Source of the DNA: Lachnospiraceae bacterium UBA7050 | GTDB taxonomy: Bacteria; Bacillota; Clostridia; Lachnospirales; Lachnospiraceae | Direction: 5' to 3' | Assembly (NCBI GenBank): GCA_002493905.1 | Contig: DLAJ01000031.1 | Coordinates: 39,198-62,017, forward strand | DNA length: 22,820 nucleotides | Part shown: positions 1-8,149 of the stretch, piece after piece | Layout: the number at the start of each line of letters is the position of its first letter | Numbering within the stretch: position 1 is the stretch's first letter | Made by a program: the position numbers and the translations under genes | Notes under the pieces: generated by a model | Database searches by the model: none | Seen by the model: the letters and a program-made list of their open reading frames with translations, nothing else | What the model was told of the DNA's origin: nothing

Positions 1-123
1 GGTTCGCCGCGTACGGCTGGTTCACTGCGTACGGCTGATTCATCCCATAAGCCGGAGCCGCCTCATACAGCTGATTCACCCCATACGGCGGGTTCGCCGT
101 GTACGGCTGATTCATCCCATAAG
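1..123 (-). repeat. Codon-phased direct repeats in the low-complexity gene
   Basis: An identical 23-base word occurs at 29-51 and 101-123, 72 bases (24 codons) apart; on the minus strand it encodes YGMNQPY. A second pair, near positions 1 and 91, encodes QPY(A/T)AN. The spacing is a multiple of three, so copy number can change without breaking the frame. The array may continue beyond base 1. Confidence 0.7.
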
Positions 124-349
124 ATGCCGACATTCCGTATGCAGGATTCTGGTTCGCATATGGAATGTCCGGACCATAAGACGGCGTCATTCCATACGGT
201 ACGCCCATTCCATTCGACATACCCATTCCATTCGGCATATTCATACCATTCGGGGTATTCACTCCGTATGGTATATTCGCCCCATATAACGTTTCCGTTC
301 TATCTGACCATCCCCCGTTTGGCAAGGGATTCTGTGTATTCCCCATCAT
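1..349 (-). CDS. Low-complexity Tyr/Asn/Pro/Gly/Met-rich protein, N-terminal part only
   Basis: An open frame starts at ATG 349 and runs without a stop to the window edge, giving 116 codons; the 3' end lies outside. The start is set by an AAGGGGA ribosome binding site 7 bases upstream, and it begins only 12 bases after the nif3 stop, so it is the next gene of that operon. After a short leader (MMGNTQNPLPNGGW) the protein consists of degenerate units such as NIPYGVN, NMPNGMG and YGMNQPY, with almost no charged residues after residue 20. No membrane segment or folded domain is visible in this part. In similar bacteria such sticky, disordered N-termini often precede a membrane or zinc-ribbon domain, but that part is not seen here. 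Function unknown. The unbroken frame, good start and codon-phased repeats make it a real gene rather than chance. Confidence 0.72.
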   Translation of the reverse strand, partial: MMGNTQNPLPNGGWSDRTETLYGANIPYGVNTPNGMNMPNGMGMSNGMGVPYGMTPSYGPDIPYANQNPAYGMSASYGMNQPYTANPPYGVNQLYEAAPAYGMNQPYAVNQPYAAN

Positions 350-361
350 AATGCGCTCCCC

Positions 362-1144
362 TTATACAATCCGAAACGGTGCCTGCTGCTCTGCTTCCAG
401 AAACGTAATTTCAGGAAGCTCCCTAAAAAAATAATCTCTCATATAGGTAACAAACAGTTTCTCCAATCCGAAATGCCCTGCGTCGATCACTGACAATCCC
501 TGCTCCATCGCGTCAATCCCATCATGATGGGAAATATCCCCCGTCAGATAAACATCCGCTCCGGCACGGAGTGCGTCAGAAATCTCGTCGCCGCCGGAAC
601 CCGGCAGCACCGCCATTTTCTCCACCATGCGGTCCAGATCGCCATAAACCGCTGCCTGCGGCAGCGAAAATGCCGTCTTCACATATTCCGCGCACTCAGC
701 AAGCGACATTGCGTATGGCAGTTTTCCATATCTCCCGATTCCCTCTTTCGAGCTTTCTTCCTCGCAGGTCACTTTCAGGACCTCCGGATTCTTAAGCCCC
801 AGCTCGTCCGCCGCTGCATCCGCCATTCCCATGACGTCAAAATTGGTATGCATTGCATAATAACAAATATCATTCTGTATTAAGGAAATCAGACGCTTCC
901 CAATAAAATCATCACTGCAGATTTGTTTCTGCGCATGAAATAACAGCGGGTGGTGTGTTAAAAGAAGGTCTGCCCGCGCGCGGCGCGCCTGTTCGACCAC
1001 GTCCGCTGTCGCATCCACAGCCGCCATGACCCTTTGAATCTCTTTATCCCTTCTGCCCGCAAGCAGTCCTACGTTATCCCATTCCTCCGCATAATGCGAA
1101 GGTGCCAATTCTTCAAGCTTTTCGATCAGCTCACTGCATTTCAT
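362..1144 (-). CDS. yqfO: Nif3/YqfO-family dinuclear metal centre protein
   Basis: The 260-residue protein matches the Nif3-like family, which forms hexameric rings around a two-metal site; the family is often annotated as GTP cyclohydrolase 1 type 2, but its true substrate is unsettled. Visible family motifs are LLLTHHPLLF (paired His at 64-65), HTNFD near residue 100, and the C-terminal metal site DAGHFGLEKL. The N-terminus (SELIEKLEELAPSHYAEEWDNVGLLAG) is typical. The length fits the short form without the central PII-like insert found in some Gram-positive homologues. The start is supported by GGAGG 8 bases upstream. It follows trmK by 80 bases, the usual order dnaG-rpoD-trmK-yqfO in Firmicutes. 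Confidence 0.95.
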   Translation of the reverse strand: MKCSELIEKLEELAPSHYAEEWDNVGLLAGRRDKEIQRVMAAVDATADVVEQARRARADLLLTHHPLLFHAQKQICSDDFIGKRLISLIQNDICYYAMHTNFDVMGMADAAADELGLKNPEVLKVTCEEESSKEGIGRYGKLPYAMSLAECAEYVKTAFSLPQAAVYGDLDRMVEKMAVLPGSGGDEISDALRAGADVYLTGDISHHDGIDAMEQGLSVIDAGHFGLEKLFVTYMRDYFFRELPEITFLEAEQQAPFRIV

Positions 1145-1224
1145 CCGGTATTCCTCCTCTGCATGCCTCCAGCGGAACTGTTACTTTCCCAGTGCATAAC
1201 GCTTATCCTTTCATCGTTACCGCA

Positions 1225-2043
1225 TCAGCCCATCCTTTCAGCGAATGCAATATCAGAAAGCCTCTGCAGGAGCTCCTGTCTGCGTTCCGTTCCTTTTTCA
1301 GAGTCCGCCTGCTCCAAATTGTGCAGAATCTGGGTGCAGACCGCTTTCTCTTTCTGTAAATAACGCTGCAGAACAGGATGTTTTTCTGCCAGCAGGCACG
1401 GTCCATACCAGTCCTCCACACGCTGCCGCTGCTCCGCATCTGCATCGAAAGATTCCCCGTCCGCATGGCATCCGCCTTCCGTCTCCACCTCGGGAGATTC
1501 CCCGTCCGCACGGTATCCGCCTTCCGCACCGTCGGATTTCCCATCCGACTGACATATTGGGACCACACGCATCATCGGATAAAATTTGCCATCCTCCAAC
1601 ACCATATCCTCAGCCGCTATTCGAAATCCGTTTTCTCTTAAATACCGCCTCACAATATGTAACTCGGACTGCGGCTGCAATACAAGCTCATCCAGCGTCT
1701 GTACAAGCAGACGGCTGCGCCCGATAATCCCGCAGATTGTTTTTCCACCCATTCCGGCACAGACCACGCTCTGCACCTCTCCCGGTACAAGCGCTTCCAT
1801 TCCGTCACTGAGTCTGGTTTCTATTTTGTCGGAAAAGCCATATCTGTCCCGGTTCTCTCTTGCACGCGCGAGCGGTCCCGCATTCACATCCATGGCAATG
1901 ACATACTCTGCTTTATTTGATTGGAGCAGTTCAATCGCCAGATACCCATGATCGCAGCCGACATCCGCAACGGCAGCATGCGGGGAAATAAGCGCCAAAA
2001 CGTGCTTTAAGCGCTTGGATAACACGACCTTTGGCGCGCTCAA
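1225..2043 (-). CDS. trmK: tRNA (adenine(22)-N1)-methyltransferase TrmK
   Basis: This is a SAM-dependent methyltransferase that makes m1A22 in tRNA. The Rossmann motif VADVGCDHGYLAIEL (residues 25-39), the acidic MDVN at strand 2, and AGMGGKTI (96-103) are family hallmarks. A C-terminal helical region (about 205-272) follows. The start codon is TTG at 2043, inside the overlap with the rpoD stop (TTGA), with AAGGA 9-10 bases upstream, so translation is probably coupled to rpoD. At 272 residues it is longer than the roughly 230 usual for the family. The excess is an acidic, Gly/Asp/Glu-rich segment at about 163-204, made of imperfect 15-residue repeats, between the catalytic domain and the helical tail. 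The rest appears complete, so activity is likely retained. Confidence 0.93.
   Translation of the reverse strand: MSAPKVVLSKRLKHVLALISPHAAVADVGCDHGYLAIELLQSNKAEYVIAMDVNAGPLARARENRDRYGFSDKIETRLSDGMEALVPGEVQSVVCAGMGGKTICGIIGRSRLLVQTLDELVLQPQSELHIVRRYLRENGFRIAAEDMVLEDGKFYPMMRVVPICQSDGKSDGAEGGYRADGESPEVETEGGCHADGESFDADAEQRQRVEDWYGPCLLAEKHPVLQRYLQKEKAVCTQILHNLEQADSEKGTERRQELLQRLSDIAFAERMG
1451..1549 (-). repeat. 45-base in-frame tandem repeat inside trmK
   Basis: A 31-base near-identical word starts at 1451 and again at 1496 (period 45), with a more degenerate trace near 1534. On the minus strand the units read EGGCHADGESFDADA and EGGYRADGESPEVET, then SDGKSDGA. The period is 15 codons, so the frame is kept. 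The repeat makes up the extra linker of the TrmK protein. Confidence 0.75.
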
Positions 2044-3272
2044 TCTAAATAATCCTTCAGCTTACGGCTTCTGCTCGGATGACGCAGCTTGCGGAGCGCT
2101 TTTGCCTCAATCTGGCGGATTCGCTCTCTCGTCACATTAAACTCCTTGCCGACCTCTTCCAGTGTGCGCGCCCTGCCGTCGTCTAAGCCAAAGCGAAGCT
2201 TTAATACTTTCTGCTCACGTTCCGTCAAAGTGCCAAGCACCTCGCCAAGCTGCTCTTTCAACAGGGAAAATGCCGCCGCATCTGCCGGGACCGGCACATT
2301 ATCGTCCTGAATAAAATCGCCCAGATGAGAATCTTCCTCCTCACCGATCGGCGTTTCCATGGACACCGGCTCCTGTGAAATTTTCAAAATCTCGCGGACC
2401 CGGTCTTCCGGCATATTTAACTCCTTGGCAATCTCCTCCGGGGTCGGTTCGCGCCCCAGTTCCTGAAGAAGCTGCCTGCTGACGCGGATCAGCTTATTGA
2501 TCGTCTCCACCATGTGCACGGGAATACGGATGGTACGCGCCTGATCTGCGATCGCGCGTGTAATCGCCTGACGAATCCACCAAGTCGCATACGTGGAGAA
2601 TTTATACCCCTTACGGTAGTCAAATTTCTCGACCGCCTTGATCAATCCTAAGTTTCCTTCCTGAATCAGGTCCAAAAACAGCATGCCGCGTCCGACATAA
2701 CGCTTTGCAATGCTGACAACCAGACGAAGATTTGCCTCGGCAAGCTTTTTCTTTGCATCCTCTCCGCTGTCAACCAATTCCTGCTGTTCAGCGATCCTGC
2801 GCTCCAGCTCTTCTGTTTCAGCGGCGTCCTTTCCCTCAGAAAGCTCTTCTTTTAATACTGCGATCACTTCCGCCGCCCGCGCGCCGTCCTCCATCTTCTG
2901 TGCAAGCGCGATTTCATCATCTGCGCTTAAAAGAGGAACCTTACCGATCTCTTTCAAGTACATTCTGACCGGGTCTTCAATACTCATGCCGTCCGGAACA
3001 CTTAAATCAATGCTCTCCAGATCAACCTCTTCCTCCTCGGAAAGACCGATCTCCTCCTCGTCGATCACGTCATCTTCCTCAGTAATGCGAAGAATATCCA
3101 CTCCGTTTAAGTCCAGTTTCTCAAAAACTTTATCAAACTGTTCTTCTTCCAATGCCATATCGGAGAAAAAATTAAGAACCTCCTGATATTCCAAGACATT
3201 TTTCTTTTTCTTTGCAAGGCTTAACAGATTTTTCATCTTCTCGTCAAACTTTGCCTGTAAAGCTTCATCCAT
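2040..3272 (-). CDS. rpoD: Primary RNA polymerase sigma factor RpoD (SigA)
   Basis: This is the 410-residue housekeeping sigma-70 factor. Region 1.1-like helices (1-60) are followed by an acidic linker (DDVIDEEEIGLSEEEEVDLE), region 1.2 (DPVRMYLKEIGKVPLL), region 2 with LIQEGNLGLIKAVEKFDY and the -10 recognition helix FSTYATWWIRQAITRAI, region 3 (RIPVHMVETINKL), and region 4 with LRFGLDDGRARTLEEVG and the -35 recognition helix VTRERIRQIEAKALRKLRHPSR. The start ATG 3272 has AAAGGA about 11 bases upstream. It lies between dnaG and trmK, the conserved macromolecular synthesis order, but is separated from dnaG by 200 bases packed with hairpins. Its stop overlaps the trmK start. Confidence 0.98.
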   Translation of the reverse strand: MDEALQAKFDEKMKNLLSLAKKKKNVLEYQEVLNFFSDMALEEEQFDKVFEKLDLNGVDILRITEEDDVIDEEEIGLSEEEEVDLESIDLSVPDGMSIEDPVRMYLKEIGKVPLLSADDEIALAQKMEDGARAAEVIAVLKEELSEGKDAAETEELERRIAEQQELVDSGEDAKKKLAEANLRLVVSIAKRYVGRGMLFLDLIQEGNLGLIKAVEKFDYRKGYKFSTYATWWIRQAITRAIADQARTIRIPVHMVETINKLIRVSRQLLQELGREPTPEEIAKELNMPEDRVREILKISQEPVSMETPIGEEEDSHLGDFIQDDNVPVPADAAAFSLLKEQLGEVLGTLTEREQKVLKLRFGLDDGRARTLEEVGKEFNVTRERIRQIEAKALRKLRHPSRSRKLKDYLD

Positions 3273-3310
3273 TCGAATGTCCGTCCTTTCATGACAAAAA
3301 ATACAGTTAG

Positions 3311-3475
3311 AATTTTTTAATGTATAGGAAATTCCTCGCCGGAAGAGTTTCGCGCAAGCGGAACTCTTTTTTAACGTATAGGAATTTCCTCAACCCGGAA
3401 GAACGCGAAGCGTTCCAGAAGAAATGCCGAAGGCATTTCTTCGAAAGAGTTTGCGGAACGCAAACTCTTTTTTTA
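3311..3475 (+). repeat. Hairpin-array element A (dnaG-rpoD spacer), plus orientation
   Basis: Read on the plus strand, two units follow each other. Unit 1: T6 (3313-3318), dyad motif TATAGGAAATTCCTC (3323-3337), an 11-bp stem with GCAA loop (3343-3368), T6. Unit 2: dyad TATAGGAATTTCCTC (3377-3391), a 6-bp stem with GAA loop (3401-3415), a 10-bp stem AAGAAATGCC with GAA loop (3419-3441), a CG linker, then a 12-bp stem AAAGAGTTTGCG with GAA loop (3444-3470) and T7. The U-tracts lie on the plus-strand side, so these are not intrinsic terminators for the minus-strand operon. The dnaG stop codon lies within the last T tract. Related elements occur near 9573, 11624, 18825 and 22713. Confidence 0.85.
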
Positions 3476-5257
3476 TTCTGAGCCCGGTTTTAAGGAAATA
3501 TGCACTTTCCGCAGTTCTTCAAGTGCGCGTTTCCTCTCCAGTGCCTCAGCGATTGCATCGGCATCCGTGCCGGTCCTCTCGTTATAATACTCATAGCCTG
3601 CCTGCTTTACCCTGTAGATAATATCCTGCAGGGCACGTTCCTTTTCGGAGTTATCAGAAAGCTCATTCAGCTTTGTATTGAACAGCCCTGCGACCTCACG
3701 CTGCTCCTCTTCCTCCGTAAACATGCTGATAATTGCCGCGGGATTGGGGGACCCTCTGTCCATATCCGCAAACAGCCGTTCCGCGGTCTTTTGATAAAGT
3801 TCAACGGTAAAATCCTGCGGTGTCACATACTTGCGCACAATCGGATATATCTCCGGCTCGTCCACAAGCCATGTCAGAAGCAGCTTCTGGCTTGTCCGCC
3901 CTGCATCCTCCTGCGCCTTTTTACGGTCTGCCGTCGGTTTCGGTCTCACGGTCTCCGGTATCCCTCCCATACGCGCCGCGTAGGAAATTACCATCTTTCG
4001 TAATTGTTCCGGCTGAATCATAAACTCTCTGGCCACTGCCGCCAGATAATTCTCTCGCTCCAGTTCCTCCTGAAAACCGCAGAGTTTTTCGGCAATCGCA
4101 CGATAAAATTCAGTCTGGGACGCCGGATCATCCATGCGGTAATTTTTTTGCAGCACCCGGATTTCAAAAAAGAAACTGTTCTCCGCCTCTTCGATCCGCT
4201 TTTGAAATGCCTCCGCACCCATATTTTTAATAAATTCGTCGGGGTCCTTGTATGGCTCTAAGTGAATGACTCTCGCGGTCAATCCCGCTTCTTTTATGAT
4301 CGGTATTGCCCTCAGCGCCGCTTTTGTGCCTGCCTCGTCACTATCATAGGTGAGCAGCACTTCCTTCGCATACCGTTTTAAGAGACTTGCCTGTCCCGAC
4401 GTAAACGCCGTGCCAAGCGAAGCGACCGCTTCGGTAAATCCTGCCTGATGCATGGCGATCACATCCATATATCCCTCGCAGAGAATCATGTGATTCTTCC
4501 GCGAGGTTCTCGCATGATTCAGTCCGTACAGATTACGGCTTTTGTCAAAAACAACCGTTTCGGGCGAATTTAAGTATTTCGGTTTGCCGTCCCCCATTAC
4601 GCGCCCGCCGAACCCGATCACGCGGTGGTTAATATCCTGAATTGGAAACATGACACGGTTCCAGAATTTATCATACAGGCCATTCTTCTCATCATAATTG
4701 ACAAGACCCGCCTCGCGCATCAGTTCGTCCGAATAGCCTTGTTTCCTGAGATATTTCAGCAGTTCATCGCTGTATCTGCTTGAACAGCCGAGTCCGAACC
4801 GGTTCATCGTCTCATCACTTAAGGCCCTGTTTTTCAGATATTCCATACCCCCGGCCCCCTGTGGGGAACGGAGCATAAAATAATAAAATTTCGCCGCTGC
4901 CTTATTCAGCTCCAGAATACGTGCGCGCCTGTTTTCCTTTTTGCGCGCCTCCTCGTCATAAGATACTTCCGGAAGTGCCACTCCCGCGCGCTCTGCAAGG
5001 TTTGCAACCGCCTCCGGAAACGTATAATTTTCATACTGCATCACGAATGTGAATACATTTCCGCCCGCACCGCAGCCGAAGCAGTGAAACATCTGTTTAC
5101 TCTGTGACACGGAAAACGACGGCGATTTTTCGTTATGAAAAGGGCATAGTCCAAAATAATTACTGCCCTGCTTTTTTAGCCTGACATAGCCGGAAATGAC
5201 ATCCACAATATCATTTTTTTCCCGAACTTCTTCTACAAGCTCATCGGGATAGTACAT
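3473..5257 (-). CDS. dnaG: DNA primase DnaG
   Basis: The protein (594 residues from ATG 5257) synthesises RNA primers at the replication fork. The N-terminal CHC2 zinc ribbon is complete (C38, H41, C59, C62: LCPFHNEKSPSF ... FHCFGCGAGG). The RNA polymerase core follows (MNRFGLGCS; VMFPIQDINHRVIGFGGRVMG), then the Toprim domain (LCEGYMDVIAMHQAGF, ASLGTAFT, LLTYDSDEAG). The remaining C-terminal part corresponds to the helicase-binding region. An upstream in-frame start would add 15 residues, but ATG 5257 has AAAGGAAGG 6 bases before it and gives the usual N-terminus (YYPDELVEEVREKNDIVDVI). It follows the dGTPase gene by 93 bases. Its stop codon abuts the hairpin array before rpoD. Confidence 0.97.
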   Translation of the reverse strand: MYYPDELVEEVREKNDIVDVISGYVRLKKQGSNYFGLCPFHNEKSPSFSVSQSKQMFHCFGCGAGGNVFTFVMQYENYTFPEAVANLAERAGVALPEVSYDEEARKKENRRARILELNKAAAKFYYFMLRSPQGAGGMEYLKNRALSDETMNRFGLGCSSRYSDELLKYLRKQGYSDELMREAGLVNYDEKNGLYDKFWNRVMFPIQDINHRVIGFGGRVMGDGKPKYLNSPETVVFDKSRNLYGLNHARTSRKNHMILCEGYMDVIAMHQAGFTEAVASLGTAFTSGQASLLKRYAKEVLLTYDSDEAGTKAALRAIPIIKEAGLTARVIHLEPYKDPDEFIKNMGAEAFQKRIEEAENSFFFEIRVLQKNYRMDDPASQTEFYRAIAEKLCGFQEELERENYLAAVAREFMIQPEQLRKMVISYAARMGGIPETVRPKPTADRKKAQEDAGRTSQKLLLTWLVDEPEIYPIVRKYVTPQDFTVELYQKTAERLFADMDRGSPNPAAIISMFTEEEEQREVAGLFNTKLNELSDNSEKERALQDIIYRVKQAGYEYYNERTGTDADAIAEALERKRALEELRKVHISLKPGSE

Positions 5258-5350
5258 GAGCCGCCTTCCTTTCTGCCCTGATATACTGCCTCCGCAATCC
5301 ATCGCAAATGCTGCTTACAGCAGTGCCGTTTCAATTTATGTAAACTCAAT

Positions 5351-6355
5351 TTAATAATGCCACGATTTCGGAATGAACAATTCCTCATACTGCGCAAGAA
5401 CAAAACGGTCCGTCATGGAGCTGATATGATCGCACACGATCCGCTCCCGGTATTCTCCCTCGTCGAGCTGACGCAGCAAAAACTGCGGAAGCAGACTGAT
5501 ATGATTGAGATAATAATGATAAAGCGTCTCAATAATTCCTTCCGCTTTTCCCTCCTCGCCTTTTGCGCGCGGGTTCTGATATACATGCACAAACATAAAC
5601 TGCCGCAGCTTCTTCATCGCATCCTCGACCTCAGGAGACATGCAAATATCATTTTTTCCCATGCTGTTCGTCACAAGATCATGAATAAAACAGTCAAGCC
5701 GCTCTCCGCATGTGCGTCCAAGCACTTCTTTAATCTGTGCCGGCACATCGTCCTCCGTGAGAATCTGTCCACGGATTGCGTCATCCATATCATGATGGAT
5801 ATATGCGATCTTATCAGACAGCCTGACAATCTTTCCCTCCAGCGTCTGCGGCTTTCCGTCCGTCTGGTGATTGAGGATGCCGTCGCGCACCTCATAGGTC
5901 AGATTCAGTCCCTGACCGTCTTTTTCCAGACAATCTACCGTACGCAGGCTTTGTTCGTTATGCTTGAAGCCAAGCGGACAAATACTGTTTAATGCGCGCT
6001 CCCCTGCATGTCCAAACGGCGTATGTCCCAAATCATGTCCAAGCGCGATCGCCTCCGCCAGGTCTTCATTCAGGTGCAGCGCCTTTGCAATCGTACGCGC
6101 ATTTTGGGATACCTCCAGCGTATGCGTCATTCTCGTCCGGTAATGGTCTCCGTCCGGTGTCAGAAACACCTGCGTTTTATCTTTCAGCCGCCGAAAAGAC
6201 TTGCAATGCAGAATCCGGTCCCTGTCCCGCTGGAAAACGGGACGGATATCGCACTGTTCCTCCTCTTTCTGTCTGCCGCGGGAATTCACGCTCAGCGCGG
6301 CATACGGGCTCAATATCTCTTTTTCGTTTGCTTCCAGGCTTTCTCTGATCGTCAA
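5351..6355 (-). CDS. Deoxyguanosinetriphosphate triphosphohydrolase-like HD protein
   Basis: This 334-residue HD-domain protein belongs to the dGTPase family, which cleaves dNTPs to nucleoside plus triphosphate. Visible motifs are the N-terminal RDRDRILHCKSFRRLKDKTQVF, H78 in THTLEVSQNARTIAKAL, and the HD pair H107-D108 in ALGHDLGHTPFGHAGER. HHDMDDAIRG comes later in the fold. An in-frame TAG sits two codons upstream of TTG 6355, so the start must be this TTG (or a much later codon); the GGAG is about 13 bases away, longer than ideal, which suggests modest initiation. It heads the dnaG-rpoD-trmK-nif3 run, as in many Lachnospiraceae, tying dNTP pool control to replication. No clear promoter was found in the 67 bases between it and the PAP2 terminator. 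Confidence 0.92.
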   Translation of the reverse strand: MTIRESLEANEKEILSPYAALSVNSRGRQKEEEQCDIRPVFQRDRDRILHCKSFRRLKDKTQVFLTPDGDHYRTRMTHTLEVSQNARTIAKALHLNEDLAEAIALGHDLGHTPFGHAGERALNSICPLGFKHNEQSLRTVDCLEKDGQGLNLTYEVRDGILNHQTDGKPQTLEGKIVRLSDKIAYIHHDMDDAIRGQILTEDDVPAQIKEVLGRTCGERLDCFIHDLVTNSMGKNDICMSPEVEDAMKKLRQFMFVHVYQNPRAKGEEGKAEGIIETLYHYYLNHISLLPQFLLRQLDEGEYRERIVCDHISSMTDRFVLAQYEELFIPKSWHY

Positions 6356-6422
6356 GATACTCTACGCGCTCCTTCTATTCATACATATTCTGCACAAATC
6401 TCTCATTTCCTTTTTTTGATGC

Positions 6423-6443
6423 AAAAAAGAGCCTGCAGGTCTC
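6423..6443 (-). terminator. Intrinsic terminator after the PAP2 gene
   Basis: On the minus strand a short GC stem (GAG, bulged A, CC / GG CTC, TGCA loop) is followed directly by T6 (6428-6423). The stem begins at the PAP2 stop codon. It separates the lipid gene pair from the dGTPase-dnaG operon. The stem is short, so efficiency may be moderate. Confidence 0.6.
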
Positions 6444-7101
6444 AGTCGATTTTGTTCCATTTCCCGTTTGTCCGCCATGGAATCACATGCGTAACATAGA
6501 TCAGCACATAGACCACTGCCGCAAGACCAAATGCGGAAATCACATCCACCATCGAATGCTGCTTGATAAAAACGGTTGACATAATAATCAGTGCACTCAG
6601 AATGCCGGACGCGATCTGCACCGGACGATGCTTCGATAAGCGCCTGCTCTTGTGGACCGCAATATGAATGCCGATCGAATTATAAACATGAATACTCGGT
6701 AAAATATTCGTTGCCGTATCTGTCTGGTACAGATTTGCGATCATGCGCGTAAACACATTGTCCCGCGGGAACTGCGCCGGTCTCAGCTCATGCCCGTTCG
6801 GATACACAAACGACACGATCAGAAATACCGTCATTCCCGTCACAAGGAACCAGAACATCGGCCAGTAGCTTTCCTTATCAACAAATATAAAATACAATAC
6901 AAAACCCGCCACATACGCGAACCAGCAGAAGTACGGGATCACAAAATACTCGCAGAACGGAATTTTGTCATCCAGTGCCATATGAATCACGTGATAATTG
7001 TCTTCGGTCAGCCTCTCCACAATAAAAAACAGGACCAAATATACGATCAGATAAATGACCATCGGTATCCCATGACGATATTTTCTGATAAATTCTTTCA
7101 T
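6442..7101 (-). CDS. PAP2-superfamily membrane phosphatase
   Basis: This 219-residue integral membrane protein has about six hydrophobic segments (roughly 12-29, 53-73, 82-99, 137-150, 163-180, 187-205). The PAP2 (type 2 phosphatidic acid phosphatase) signature is present in divergent form: GHELRP in place of the first motif, LPSIHVYNS (135-138 core) for PSGH, and KQHSMVDV with H182 and D186 for the third motif. This variant resembles the inositol-phosphorylceramide-synthase-like branch that transfers or removes lipid phosphate head groups. RBS AGAGGA lies about 10 bases before the ATG. It begins 19 bases after a diacylglycerol-kinase-type gene, so kinase and phosphatase are probably co-transcribed and act on the same lipid pool. 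The exact substrate is not deducible. Confidence 0.88.
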   Translation of the reverse strand: MKEFIRKYRHGIPMVIYLIVYLVLFFIVERLTEDNYHVIHMALDDKIPFCEYFVIPYFCWFAYVAGFVLYFIFVDKESYWPMFWFLVTGMTVFLIVSFVYPNGHELRPAQFPRDNVFTRMIANLYQTDTATNILPSIHVYNSIGIHIAVHKSRRLSKHRPVQIASGILSALIIMSTVFIKQHSMVDVISAFGLAAVVYVLIYVTHVIPWRTNGKWNKID

Positions 7102-7120
7102 TACCGCAATTCCTCTCCGA

Positions 7121-8050
7121 TTAAATGTATAATTTCAGCTTCTGATGCAGGCAGGACAGATGGAGCTTTTTCGCGCAGCAGACAACTTCTCCGTCTACAT
7201 GGAAATACATCGGCTCCTTTGCCCTGACCACGATATCTTTCGCCCGCAGTATATGGATTTCCCGTTCATGACGCACATGCTTTCCCGTAAAGGCGCTCGG
7301 AAGTACACGCAGGAATCTGCGCCTTGTCAGATTTTCTGCCAGACACAAGTCAAGCTTCCCATCGGACGCATCTGCGCCCGGGCAAAACATAAATCCGCCT
7401 CCCTCAAAGCGGTGCACCATAAATGACGTAAACAGGCAGCGCTTCATCTCCAGCTTTTTTTCTCCGTCCAGCACGATCTGAACCGGATGCTGTGAGAGGC
7501 GCACAAGCTGTTTTAATGCAACGATCAGATACGCAAGCTTGCCAAGGTGCAGCCGGTTTAAGTACCGTTTCATCACAGAGCGCTCCACTTCCTCGCAGAC
7601 CGCCGCGTCAAAGCCGATACCTGAACTTCCTGCAAACCTTCTCAAATATCTCGTGCCATCCTGCCCGGTTACCTGCACAAGACCAACGTCCATGCGGTAT
7701 GGCTTTCTCGTCAGGATCCGTCTCAAACGCTCTTTGGGCGTTCCCTGCTCCGCGAAATCTCTCGCAAAATCATTCGCGGAACCCTGCGGAATATAAGCAA
7801 GCTCCACCGCATCCAGATCATAGATTCCCTGAAGAACTTCATTGAGCGTGCCATCTCCACCGCAAACGAGAAGCCGGACCTTTCCGCCGTTTGCGGTCAG
7901 CCTCTCGGCAAAGCGCCCCGCATCTTTTTCCTGCTTTGTAAAATGCACCTGATACGGAACCCCTCGTTCTTTAAGGACACTTTCAAGCTGCCCCCATAAT
8001 TGTTTTCCTCTGCCGGACTTCGCTGCCGGATTGATGATTACATGATACAT
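7121..8050 (-). CDS. YegS/DagK-type diacylglycerol (lipid) kinase
   Basis: The product (309 residues from ATG 8050) has the DAGK catalytic fold. The N-terminus MYHVIINPAAKSGRGKQLW carries the NPxxGxG nucleotide motif, GGDGT at 64-68 is the signature active-site loop followed by LNEVLQGI, and GSANDFAR (90-97) is the second substrate/ATP motif. The C-terminal beta-sandwich includes MYFHVDGEVV. A 37-codon upstream extension exists, but GGGGGA 8 bases before ATG 8050 and the alignment of the NPAAKSG motif near the N-terminus favour the shorter start. It probably phosphorylates diacylglycerol or another lipid. The next gene is a PAP2 phosphatase, 19 bases away. Confidence 0.93.
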   Translation of the reverse strand: MYHVIINPAAKSGRGKQLWGQLESVLKERGVPYQVHFTKQEKDAGRFAERLTANGGKVRLLVCGGDGTLNEVLQGIYDLDAVELAYIPQGSANDFARDFAEQGTPKERLRRILTRKPYRMDVGLVQVTGQDGTRYLRRFAGSSGIGFDAAVCEEVERSVMKRYLNRLHLGKLAYLIVALKQLVRLSQHPVQIVLDGEKKLEMKRCLFTSFMVHRFEGGGFMFCPGADASDGKLDLCLAENLTRRRFLRVLPSAFTGKHVRHEREIHILRAKDIVVRAKEPMYFHVDGEVVCCAKKLHLSCLHQKLKLYI

Positions 8051-8149
8051 TTGATGATTCCCCCGCTGCCTCGTACTTAAAAAGCACCTCATACTTATTA
8101 CAACATCCACCCCATATATCGTTGACCGGATATTTCCTGCAGACTGAAA

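Noticed and set aside
1245..1727. Long plus-strand open frames opposite trmK, rpoD, dnaG and others
   Set aside because: They are antisense shadows: no ribosome binding site, Pro/Ser/Arg-biased composition and no domain, while the minus-strand genes are well supported.
3401..3470. CRISPR-like array of repeats
   Set aside because: The units are palindromic stems of differing sequence joined by 2-base linkers, with no constant repeat and spacer pattern and no cas genes.
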